The position numbers and the translations under genes are program-made. A stretch of 64,000 nt of DNA from CAVQND01 sp049518415 (GTDB taxonomy: Bacteria; Verrucomicrobiota; Verrucomicrobiia; Limisphaerales; UBA8199), in assembly GCA_049518415.1 (NCBI GenBank), contig JBEKRX010000002.1, positions 62,001 to 126,000 on the forward strand, read 5' to 3'. Shown one piece after another: positions 50,166 through 58,475 of the stretch (position 1 is the stretch's first letter; each line of letters begins with the position of its first letter). The notes beneath the pieces are model-generated. The model did not search any database and had not been told where the DNA came from. It worked only from the letters and a program-made list of their open reading frames with translations.

Positions 50166-53100
50166 ATGAAACCAAACCGCATCATCGTCGGATGGTTGAC
50201 GCTGCTGGCGCTCTCAGCCCTCAACCTTCAGCTCTCCACCGCCTTCGCCTATACGAACCGTGTCGGCGTGATCACGGCAAGCTATACCATGACCGCCAGC
50301 GGCACGGGCCAGTGGGACTGGGGCAACCCAACTGGGCTTGGATATAGCGGCAACGATCAGCTCCAGATTTCGATTAGCGGTAATGTAAAATACGTAGTAC
50401 TAGGGACCGAAACCAATTTGATCATCGGAAATCTGCTCAGTTCAACTGGCCAGGAGTCCGCTTCGGGAAGCTGTGTGTATGACTCTTGGGATTACACCCC
50501 TCCACCGGACGTGCCGTTTCACTATGAGGGCGCCTGGCTCGCCGATCCGAATTTCGATCCGACAAATGTTTGTTTGATCAAGTCCTCGGACGCTTTCGGC
50601 CAGGCCATGGGAACGGGCCAATTCCTCGGAACCTGCGAGAGGGCTGCGTGGGGCGGCGTCTGGGCAGGCCAATTTGCTTTGAACGACGACGGTTGGGCGA
50701 ACCACGATCAATATCCTCCGTATGACTGTTATGGCGGGTGGGATTGCACCGTGCATGGCGAGTATGAGGTTCGAGATTTCCAGTTTGCCATCACAAATGC
50801 CGCGGTGCATTGGACCCAATCCTTGACGACCAATGTCGCGCTGAATTATCCCCTTGCTGAATCCGACGGCTCCGCGTCCGCCAGCGGCACCGCCAACAAC
50901 ACCATCACGCTCGAATATGTTCCCGACCAACTGACCGTCGCGTTCACCGCCGACCCGACCAACGGCCTGGTCCCGCTGACGGTTCACTTCAGTTCGGCCG
51001 GCGTGGACAGCGGGGCCAACACCATCGCCAGTTGGCAGTGGAATTTTGGCGACGGCACGAACGGCACAGGACAATATCCATCGCACACCTACACCAACAC
51101 CGGAACGCTTTCCAACAGCGGAACGTTTTCGGTCACGCTCGTCGCCACCAACGTCAACGGTACAGCGGTCCAGGGCATCGGCTCCTCCAACATTACGGTG
51201 TCGCTGCCGACGGTGCAGTTCACCGTTACGCCGACCAACGGCTCCATGCCGCTGTCGGTTTATTTCACCTGCCCGGCTGTGGACAGCGCCGACAACTCCA
51301 TCGTCAGTTGGAAGTGGGATTTCGGCGACGGCCCGCCCTTCTTTGATCAGAGTCCGGATCAGCCTGTGTCGGTGAATCATATTTACACCCAAGCCAAAAC
51401 GTTTTCGCCCAAGCTCACGGTGACCAATATCTGGGGCACGCAGATCACCACCAACGGCCCGAAGATTGTCGTGTCGCTCCCGCCGATCTTTTTCACCGCC
51501 AACCCGACCAACGGCTTGGTGCCGATGCCGGTTCACTTTAGCGGGCCGGGCAAGGACAGCCAGGGCTACGCCATCACCAATTGGAACTGGGATTTCGGCG
51601 ACGGCTCAACCGGCTCGGGGCAAAATCCGGCGCACACCTACACCCGCACCTGCGTTTTTTCGCCGGCGCTGGTGGTGACGAACAATCGCGGCGCAGGCAT
51701 CGTCGCCTTTGGCCCGAAAATTTGGGCGGGCTGTTCGAACGTCCATACGTTCGGCGGCAGCGGCGTGGGGTTTGATCCTGCCAGCGGCAACATGACCAAC
51801 AGCGACGGGATTCATCCGCGAGCCGCACTGACGGTGTCGGGCAACCGGTTTTACGGCGTGATGTCGGGCGGCGGCAACGGCGGCTCTGGCACGATTTTCG
51901 CGGCCAACACGGACGGTTCGGGCTTCACCAATCTTTACAACTTCAGCGCGCTGGCGATGATGCCGTATACCAACGGCGACGGCGCCTGGCCGAGGGCGCG
52001 GCTGGTGCTGTCCGGCAACACGCTCTATGGCGCGGCGTCGAGCGGCGGCACGGGCGGCGGCACGAGCTTCATGGGCCAGGGAACGCTGTTCAAAATCAAC
52101 ACTGACGGTTCGGGCTTTGCCACGCTTTTTAACTTCCCCGATGGCAGCAACGGCGGAACCATGCCCAACGGTTTGGTCTTGTCCAGCAACACGCTGTATG
52201 GGACGACGGAGTCTGGCGGCTCCGGGTATAACGGCACGGTGTTCAAAATCGCCACCGACGGCTCGGGTTTCACAAGGATTCACGATTTTTCCGCCAGCGC
52301 ATACGATCCTTCCAGCGGGAGTGAAACCAATGGCGACGGCGCCTATCCGCAGGCGGCGCTCATGGTGTCCGAGACAACGCTGTATGGAACGGCATCGGGC
52401 GGGGGCAGCGGCGGCGGCGGCACGGTGTTCAAAATGGGCACTGACGGGTCGGGATTTGCTGTACTCCGCAGTTTCACGAACAGTGACGGAAGCAGTCCCT
52501 CTGCGGAACTGTTATTGTCCGGCGACACGTTGTATGGGACGACGGTCAATGGCGGCAGCGGCAATGACGGCACGGTATTCCAGCTCGGCACGGACGGCAC
52601 GCGCTTCAGCACGCTGCATGTTTTTCCCGCCACCGTATCCGACGGGACCGGCAATTACACGAACAGCGACGGGGCCGCACCGTATGGGGGGTTGATCTTG
52701 TCCGGCAGCAGGCTGTATGGGACGACGGAGTCGGGCGGCAGCGGCGGCTCTGGCACGATCTTCGCGGTCAACCCGGACGGTTCGGGCTTCACCAATCTTT
52801 ACAACTTCAGCGCGCTTGACCCCAACACCAGGACTAACTTTGACGGGGCCAATCCGTATGCGGGACTGGCGCTGTCCGGCAACACGTTGTACGCAACGAC
52901 CTTCAATGGCGGCGACGCGGGCGATGGGGCGCTGTTCGCGTTGAGTCTGGTCGCGGCTGCCCCTGCGCTGAACGTTCAGCGCAGCGGCCACGCCGTGGTC
53001 TTCGCCTGGCCGTCGTCGGCAACGGGATTTGTGCTGCAACAGAATTCCGACTTGAAAACGGCGAACTGGGCAACCAGCGGTTTCAGCGTGTCCGACGACG

Positions 53101-53168
53101 GCATGACTCGGAGCGTGACCGTCACTCCTCCGCCGGGGAATTTGTTTTTCCGGCTGGCGAAACCGTGA
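50166..53168 (+). CDS. Secreted PKD-domain / GloVer-repeat protein
   Basis: 1000 residues. ATG at 50166 follows AGGA by 6-7 bp and begins a signal peptide (WLTLLALSALNLQLSTAFA). A Trp/Gly-rich N-terminal domain (about 30-255) is unassigned. Three PKD domains follow (~257-345, 349-435, 438-515) with WxWxFGDG motifs. Then come about seven Gly-rich GloVer repeats (~524-928; NTDGSGF, LVLSGNTLYGT, NGDG) and a C-terminal beta domain (GFVLQQNSDLKTANW...NLFFRLAKP) common in secreted Verrucomicrobiota proteins. Probably extracellular or surface-bound. Lies between the tRNA fragment and the intact tRNA-Pro. Confidence 0.88.
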   Translation: MKPNRIIVGWLTLLALSALNLQLSTAFAYTNRVGVITASYTMTASGTGQWDWGNPTGLGYSGNDQLQISISGNVKYVVLGTETNLIIGNLLSSTGQESASGSCVYDSWDYTPPPDVPFHYEGAWLADPNFDPTNVCLIKSSDAFGQAMGTGQFLGTCERAAWGGVWAGQFALNDDGWANHDQYPPYDCYGGWDCTVHGEYEVRDFQFAITNAAVHWTQSLTTNVALNYPLAESDGSASASGTANNTITLEYVPDQLTVAFTADPTNGLVPLTVHFSSAGVDSGANTIASWQWNFGDGTNGTGQYPSHTYTNTGTLSNSGTFSVTLVATNVNGTAVQGIGSSNITVSLPTVQFTVTPTNGSMPLSVYFTCPAVDSADNSIVSWKWDFGDGPPFFDQSPDQPVSVNHIYTQAKTFSPKLTVTNIWGTQITTNGPKIVVSLPPIFFTANPTNGLVPMPVHFSGPGKDSQGYAITNWNWDFGDGSTGSGQNPAHTYTRTCVFSPALVVTNNRGAGIVAFGPKIWAGCSNVHTFGGSGVGFDPASGNMTNSDGIHPRAALTVSGNRFYGVMSGGGNGGSGTIFAANTDGSGFTNLYNFSALAMMPYTNGDGAWPRARLVLSGNTLYGAASSGGTGGGTSFMGQGTLFKINTDGSGFATLFNFPDGSNGGTMPNGLVLSSNTLYGTTESGGSGYNGTVFKIATDGSGFTRIHDFSASAYDPSSGSETNGDGAYPQAALMVSETTLYGTASGGGSGGGGTVFKMGTDGSGFAVLRSFTNSDGSSPSAELLLSGDTLYGTTVNGGSGNDGTVFQLGTDGTRFSTLHVFPATVSDGTGNYTNSDGAAPYGGLILSGSRLYGTTESGGSGGSGTIFAVNPDGSGFTNLYNFSALDPNTRTNFDGANPYAGLALSGNTLYATTFNGGDAGDGALFALSLVAAAPALNVQRSGHAVVFAWPSSATGFVLQQNSDLKTANWATSGFSVSDDGMTRSVTVTPPPGNLFFRLAKP

Positions 53169-53279
53169 TCCAGGTCCATCCTGCCGATACCGCTCCCGGG
53201 AATTGATCCTGTGTTGCCCACTTTGTTCATTTCGTGGTTGCGCAATGAGAGGGTTATGGGATATTTGAAGTCCCGGTGT

Positions 53280-53356
53280 CGGAGCGTAGCTCAGCCTGGC
53301 AGAGCACTTGGTTTGGGACCAAGACGTCGCAGGTTCAAATCCTGTCGCTCCGACCA
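53280..53356 (+). tRNA. tRNA-Pro(TGG)
   Basis: 77 nt. Acceptor arms CGGAGCG (53280-53286) and CGCTCCG (53346-53352), discriminator A, encoded CCA. D-loop region TAGCTCAGCCTGGCAGAGCA; anticodon arm CTTGG-TTTGGGA-CCAAG gives anticodon TGG; T-arm GCAGGTTCAAATCCTGT. All arms pair. Confidence 0.95.
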
Positions 53357-53364
53357 CCTGTCCT

Positions 53365-53580
53365 GTTCCTTTTAAGCCGCGGCCCGGCCAGTTTTTCGGA
53401 AAAAATTGCCAATGTGGCCAATCCAGCCAATGTGGCCAATGCAGTGTTGCGCCAGGTTGCGGCATTTGCTGCGCCACCGTGCTTCTCCGGCCTGCTTTAT
53501 TTGCTACTGGTTCTCTTGCTTTGAACGCATCGGGAAAAGGGGGTCTGGACAGCAACGGCAGGGCCAGAAGACGTCTTCCA
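53365..53580. repeat. Long inverted repeat, left arm
   Basis: About 215 bp that match, inverted, 57905-58120. Shared blocks include GCCAATGTGGCCAAT, CTTCTCCGGCCTGCTTTATT, GGGAAAAGGGG and CAGCAACGGC. The arms enclose the restriction-modification gene. Starts a few bases after tRNA-Pro. Confidence 0.75.
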
Positions 53581-53659
53581 GATAATTGAGGGACCACGGC
53601 GGCCGTCCCTCACGAACCGTGAGGAAAATCGGCCCGCTTTCCCTCAACTACGCTGGCGG

Positions 53660-53818
53660 CGCTCACTGGCGGCGCGGTTGCGGCGTGAGACGACCTTGAC
53701 GATCAACGAGATAGCGCAGCGGCTGCAGATGGGGAACTGGAAAAGCCTGAACGACAAATTGTGCCGGCGGAGGAAGACCAATGGGAACTCCAGGAAGACC
53801 AGAAAAGCTGTGGTCTGA
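53660..53818 (+). mobile_element. REP-associated tyrosine transposase, C-terminal remnant
   Basis: The frame reads RLRRETTLTINEIAQRLQMG, NWKSLNDKLCRRRKTNG and ends at 53818. RLRxETT...IAxRLxMGxWKSLNxKL is the typical C-terminal helix-turn-helix of RAYT/TnpA_REP-type proteins. The catalytic domain (HUH and Tyr) is absent. RAYTs mobilise REP hairpins, several of which occur in this window. Confidence 0.5.
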
Positions 53819-53832
53819 TTCCTTTGAAGTGA

Positions 53833-53985
53833 CTAAGGAAGAGGAAAGTTAGGTTGGACCGATTCAGTGTCGAACCGGACCCCGTCCGAGCGGTGTTCGC
53901 TGCCGCAGATGGAATCGCGGCGGACGATGGGCGAGTGGTCGAGGCCGTGGAGCACGGCGTTCATGGCGGCCACCTCAGAACTGCG
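53833..53985 (-). pseudogene. Fragment of a Type I N6-adenine methylase (HsdM-like)
   Basis: The frame reads SEVAAMNAVLHGLDHSPIVR, RDSICGSEHRSDGVRF and ends at 53833. MNxxLHGLDxxxIxRxD is the segment after SAM motif I/II in HsdM-type methylases. It lies immediately downstream of the intact R-M gene, a trace of another restriction system. Confidence 0.5.
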
Positions 53986-53988
53986 CGC

Positions 53989-56900
53989 TCAGTTCTTGCC
54001 AAGTCTTCTTTGGCGCGCCTGTGTTGTTGACCCGTTAGACGCATCAGCGGCCGGGGCCTTGGCGGCGCCAGATTCAACAAGGGCCTTTTCCTCCGGCGTC
54101 AGGCCATAGAGGCGATAGACGATCTCGTCAATCAGCCGGTCGGTGGACGCGATCTGGGACTCCAGCGGGAGGATCGCGGCGCGGGATTGCTCGAAGCGCG
54201 AGCGGATTTTGTTCTCGGCGGCTTCGTCCAGCTCCAGCTTCGCCGCCGCGAGGGCTTTCCGGTTCCTGCTCAGGTGGGCGAAAACTTCGGCGGTGTCCAG
54301 CTTCCAGAATTTGTCCAGCTTGGTCTTGGGGTTGAGCGCGCGGGCATCAATGCCGTGAAAATCCTTCAGGTCGGCAAGGAACTGGCGGGCGGCGGCGTGC
54401 TGGCGCCGGTTCAAGTCCAGCATCTGCTCGGCCAGAAAAGCCAGAAGGTCGTGAACCACGTCGGCGCGTTCGGGCTGGGCGCGCAACTGCTCGTCCACGA
54501 ACGCCAGTATGCCGGCGGAGTCGCCGTCCGGCATGGCGCGCTCGTAAAACGTCTGCGCCTTGGCGAGAAGCGCGGCGCGCTTGGCGGCAGGAGTGGTGAA
54601 AGCGATGCGGCGAATCGGTATCCGAACCAAGTGTGACTTCTGGACGTGCGGGAACTTGATTTCGTCGTTCTGAAAAGCTGTGCGATACCAGAAATTCAGG
54701 AGCCTGGAACTGACCAGCGCGCAGAGGAAATGTGGGTCGCTACAGTGAGCGTGGTAAACAAGGTTGGTGGTGACGAAACCAACGTCATCGACTGCGGCAA
54801 CCAGTCCGGTTGCTAGAAAGCGAATGAGTAATTTGGGCGTGGTGAGATACAGCTTCGGAGACTTGAGCACCGATGACTCAATTGCCCCTGGATTAACGAA
54901 CCACCCGTTATGGGCGACAAAATGGCGGTCCATGTCCAAGTGGTCGATGGCAGGCAGGGCTTTCGGACTCTTTGTGCGCGAGAAGGCCGGATGGTTCATT
55001 CCGCACTCTGCACCTCGAGTAATTTCGGCGCTGTCTCCCATCTGGGTCACGTTGCCAGAGCCGATCTTGACCGCGAGCCGCACTGAGGCGGCGTTGCTGT
55101 TGATGGGAATGATGTAGAACGGCAACACACCGAAAGCCTCCGCAGGAATCGGCGCGAATCGGAGTTCGTTCCGTCCGAATCGCTTCCCCAAGACTGACGA
55201 CGCTCCCTTGGTCGTCTTGGCTTCGGAAACGATGATTGCCGCGTCGGCGTCGACACCTTCAAACGCAACACCGAGGTCCACGGCGGCGGAGAGTCTGCGC
55301 TCCACCGCAAGGCTCTTGCGGAGACCTTGGTAGTTTTCGTTGGTTAGAATGCGTTTCGGAATTACCTGGCCCATCCCTCTTGCTGTGGCCACCAGCCGAC
55401 AAGCGAGTTCCAAGAACAGGGACGCCAAGTCAAATTGGCCCGCCGCAGTTGAGTAATTCTGTCGAAGATAAGGCAACGTCTCTTGGGGAATGTCACCTGT
55501 TCTCAGCCCAAGCCACGGCGGATTGCCAATCACCGCGTCAAAGCCGGGATGGGTTTTGGGGGCGCCGTCGGCGGCGAAGAAGACATCGGGGAATTCGAGT
55601 TCCCAATGGAAGTACGGCTTGTCGAGCTCCCTGAGATAGCGGTGTTCAGATGTTTCGCGCAAACTGTCCGCCGCCGCTTCAGCAGCAACCAGAATTGCCC
55701 GGGCTGCGGCCAAATACTCCTCCTCACTCAATGGCCCATCGAAGAACGTATTTGTCCAAAGGTTGGCGACTTTCTTGTAAGATGCCAGGCGCGGGAGGAT
55801 TTCGGCGGCCCAGCGGCGTTCCTTCTCCTTCACCTTCTCCACGTCCCCGCTGGCCTCCTGCTCGATGGCCTTGATGGCCCCGATGGTGTCGGCCACGGCG
55901 CGTTTGAAATCCGGGCCGAAGGTGAAGGCGATTTGTTTCGCCGCCGCGCCGCGTTTCGCCTTCTTCTCGGGCAGGCTGCCGAGTTGGTCGAGTCGCGCGC
56001 CGATGAGGGAGTTGCCGCAGCGCAGGTGGTGGTCGAGGAAGTTGAGCGGCTGGTCGCTGGCGATGCAGGTGAGCCAGAAGGAGAGCTTGGCCAGCTCGAC
56101 GGCCAGCGGGTTGAGGTCCACGCCATAGATGCACGCCTCGACCACGCGGCGGCGCCAGTAAGCGAGTTCCTCCTCGTCCTTGGACTTCTCATGCAGGCGC
56201 CGCGTGGTGGGGTGCGCGGCGATGTGATCGGCCAGGACCGTGGTGGCTTCGACGAGGAAATGGCCGGAACCCATCGCGGGATCGCAGATGTTGAGAGCGA
56301 GGACAGCCTCGGCAAAGGAGTTGTCCTGGCGTTTCGCGTCGCGCGCAGCGCGGACGGGTTCGCCGCGTTCAATCTCGTCGAGGAGCGGCGTGAGCGTCTG
56401 CTCGACGATGTATTTCACGATGTAGTCGGGCGTGTAGTAGGTGCCGGTGGCTTTGCGCTCGGCCCTGTCGGTCTGGAGTTGCAGGCGGCCGTCGGCATCG
56501 CGGATGAAGTGGTGTTCGAGCAGCCCTTCGTAGATGGAGCCGAGTTGCTGGACGCGCAGGTCGCCGAAATCCACAGTCTGAACCGGCCGCGACGGCTCGT
56601 TGGGCTTTGGCGGCGGGTCAAACATGAGACCGCGCAACACACTTGCGAGGTCGGCGTCGGCGATGCGCCAGTCCTCCAGGAGCGGATGTTGCGTCGGCTC
56701 GAAGAGCCCTCCGTTGTACCGGGCGACGGAGTACTCCTTGTTCTTGGCCTGGTCGGTGCCGTTGACGAGGCGGAACAACTCGCAGATGTCCTCGCCGAGG
56801 CGCGTGCGGGTGTGGCTGTCGTACGCGGCGAAGTTTTTGAGGTCGGGCTTGAGGCGTTCCAGGGAAAGTTCCTTGTAGTAGCGGCGGGTGCGCGGCTCGA

Positions 56901-57813
56901 CGGGCAACAGGCCGCGGCCTTCGGCGTAGAGCAGGAAGAGCAGGCGGTAGAGGTAGATGAGGCAGTTTCCGTAAAGCGCCTTGCGGGCGTCCTCGGTGTC
57001 CGGGATTTGGTTTTCCGGGCGCGAGGCGAAGCCGCTGGCGAGGTCGGTGAGGATGGTATAGACGCGCTGACGGAGGTCTGCCTCCAACTGCGACTGAGCG
57101 CTCAGGGATTGATCGCGGATGAAGTCAAGGCGGCATTTGCCCTGGGCGTCGCGCTGTAAGGCGGCTGGCGAGAGGAGGGCGAGGAAGAGCTTGAAGTTTT
57201 CCAGCGACTGAATGGCGACCTCGAAGTTGATGGCGAAGAAGTCCTGGCGGCGGGCACTGCGCCCGTAGAGGCGCCACTCGTTGCCGTTTGTCAGAATGCC
57301 CCACTCGAGAACCTGCGCGTCCTGGAGGTAGTCGCGGATTTGCTGATGCGGGTAGCGAAGCTGGTGCTTGCTGACCTGCGAGAGCGGATGATTCAGCTTC
57401 TTGGCTTCGAGGATGGCGGCGGCAGCGCGGTAGCGGCTAGCGGTGTCCTTTTCGAGCACGGACTCCTTTTCCGCCTGGCTGGTGAAAAGAACGTAATCGG
57501 GCTCGGTGTCCTCGTTGGGCAGGCCAAGGTTGTCGGTCCAAGCAAAGCCAAGTTTTTCGAGGACGCGGTCGATGAGTTCCTGGCGGGTGAAGGCTTCGTT
57601 GTTTTTGGCGAGGGCGAGGTAACGCTTATTGTAGAGGTCGCGGCAAAATTCCCAGACGGGACGCGCTTGGTCAGCGGACGGCCACCAGTCGTTCTTGGCG
57701 AGACGCGCCTTGACGTAGTGGTCGGAGAACAGCCCTTGGGTGTGGTAAAGACGCCGAACCTCGGGCGTGCCGAGAAGTTCAGGGTGGTCGTGAAATTTGT
57801 TTTTCTTTGCCAC
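53989..57813 (-). CDS. Type IIG-like restriction endonuclease/N6-adenine methyltransferase (Eco57I/PglX-like)
   Basis: 1274 residues combining modification and probable cleavage. A PD-x(n)-ExK nuclease motif is visible near the N-terminus: P105-D106, E136-A-K138. The methyltransferase core has motif I CDPAMGSGHFLVEA (~505), motif IV GNPPWLG (~760) and GTYYTPDYIVKYIVEQTL before motif I; CIYGVDLNPLAVELAKLSFW is motif II/III. A target-recognition region follows (about 850-1110), then a helical, Lys/Glu-rich end. PglX-type BREX methylases share this layout, but other BREX genes are not seen. Enclosed by inverted repeats with transposase and HsdM remnants: a replaceable defence cassette. Confidence 0.88.
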   Translation of the reverse strand: MAKKNKFHDHPELLGTPEVRRLYHTQGLFSDHYVKARLAKNDWWPSADQARPVWEFCRDLYNKRYLALAKNNEAFTRQELIDRVLEKLGFAWTDNLGLPNEDTEPDYVLFTSQAEKESVLEKDTASRYRAAAAILEAKKLNHPLSQVSKHQLRYPHQQIRDYLQDAQVLEWGILTNGNEWRLYGRSARRQDFFAINFEVAIQSLENFKLFLALLSPAALQRDAQGKCRLDFIRDQSLSAQSQLEADLRQRVYTILTDLASGFASRPENQIPDTEDARKALYGNCLIYLYRLLFLLYAEGRGLLPVEPRTRRYYKELSLERLKPDLKNFAAYDSHTRTRLGEDICELFRLVNGTDQAKNKEYSVARYNGGLFEPTQHPLLEDWRIADADLASVLRGLMFDPPPKPNEPSRPVQTVDFGDLRVQQLGSIYEGLLEHHFIRDADGRLQLQTDRAERKATGTYYTPDYIVKYIVEQTLTPLLDEIERGEPVRAARDAKRQDNSFAEAVLALNICDPAMGSGHFLVEATTVLADHIAAHPTTRRLHEKSKDEEELAYWRRRVVEACIYGVDLNPLAVELAKLSFWLTCIASDQPLNFLDHHLRCGNSLIGARLDQLGSLPEKKAKRGAAAKQIAFTFGPDFKRAVADTIGAIKAIEQEASGDVEKVKEKERRWAAEILPRLASYKKVANLWTNTFFDGPLSEEEYLAAARAILVAAEAAADSLRETSEHRYLRELDKPYFHWELEFPDVFFAADGAPKTHPGFDAVIGNPPWLGLRTGDIPQETLPYLRQNYSTAAGQFDLASLFLELACRLVATARGMGQVIPKRILTNENYQGLRKSLAVERRLSAAVDLGVAFEGVDADAAIIVSEAKTTKGASSVLGKRFGRNELRFAPIPAEAFGVLPFYIIPINSNAASVRLAVKIGSGNVTQMGDSAEITRGAECGMNHPAFSRTKSPKALPAIDHLDMDRHFVAHNGWFVNPGAIESSVLKSPKLYLTTPKLLIRFLATGLVAAVDDVGFVTTNLVYHAHCSDPHFLCALVSSRLLNFWYRTAFQNDEIKFPHVQKSHLVRIPIRRIAFTTPAAKRAALLAKAQTFYERAMPDGDSAGILAFVDEQLRAQPERADVVHDLLAFLAEQMLDLNRRQHAAARQFLADLKDFHGIDARALNPKTKLDKFWKLDTAEVFAHLSRNRKALAAAKLELDEAAENKIRSRFEQSRAAILPLESQIASTDRLIDEIVYRLYGLTPEEKALVESGAAKAPAADASNGSTTQARQRRLGKN

Positions 57814-57904
57814 GTTTATTTAGGGCGAGAGTGAGAGCGCGCTAGCCGGCATTTTGCAACTCCCGCCAACGGAGCGACTCTAGCGCAGGGGCGGGGGCAG
57901 GGGA

Positions 57905-58120
57905 AGTGTTTTCCGGCCTTGCCGTTGCTGCCCAGACCCCTTTTCCCGACGCCTTTAAACCAAGAGAATTGCTAGCAAATAAAGCAGGCCGGAGAAGCAC
58001 CGCGGCGTCCCGCCGCGGCGGGGCCGCAGCCTGGCGGACCACTCCATTGGCTACATTGGCTGCATTGGCCACATTGGCCATTTCTTCCAAAAAACCCGCC
58101 AGTCCCCGGTTCAAAAGGAA
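57905..58120. repeat. Long inverted repeat, right arm
   Basis: Inverted partner of 53365-53580. It contains four 9-bp ATTGGC units (TTGGCTACATTGGCTGCATT, then GGCCACATTGGCC). The spacer 57814-58475 holds no gene. Confidence 0.75.
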
Positions 58121-58475
58121 TGCCACACCTCAGCACAACGCTTTGTCGGTCTCCTCGGCGCCGCCAAGCGCTTCAAGGGGCTGCGCAGCGGGCGGCGTGA
58201 CGGGCTGAGCCTGTGGCAGGCCCCCCAGTTTTCCCGCAGCCTGTCGGGCCGGGGCTTGGCCTAATCGGGAGTTGCGAGCCCGGGCCCTCATTTCGCGGGC
58301 GTTCTGGCGGGTCATCCGGGTTGGGAACTCGGCCCGCTGTGCCGGGGCCGCCAGTGGCGGTTCAGTAACGCATTCCGTCATGAGCCAAATTCCCACTTCG
58401 CTGGCCTGGGCGCAAGCTCAAGCCCTCGCCCAATTCCCGCTTGTCAGCGGGCGCCATGGGAATAGACTCCGCCTC

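Noticed and set aside
52512..53597. Long minus-strand frame across tRNA-Pro containing GATGFEPATSWSQTKCS
   Set aside because: This peptide is the well-known spurious translation antisense to a tRNA gene; the remainder is antisense to the GloVer repeats.
55483..57159. 558-codon plus-strand frame opposite the R-M gene
   Set aside because: Antisense shadow; the minus-strand frame has all methyltransferase motifs.
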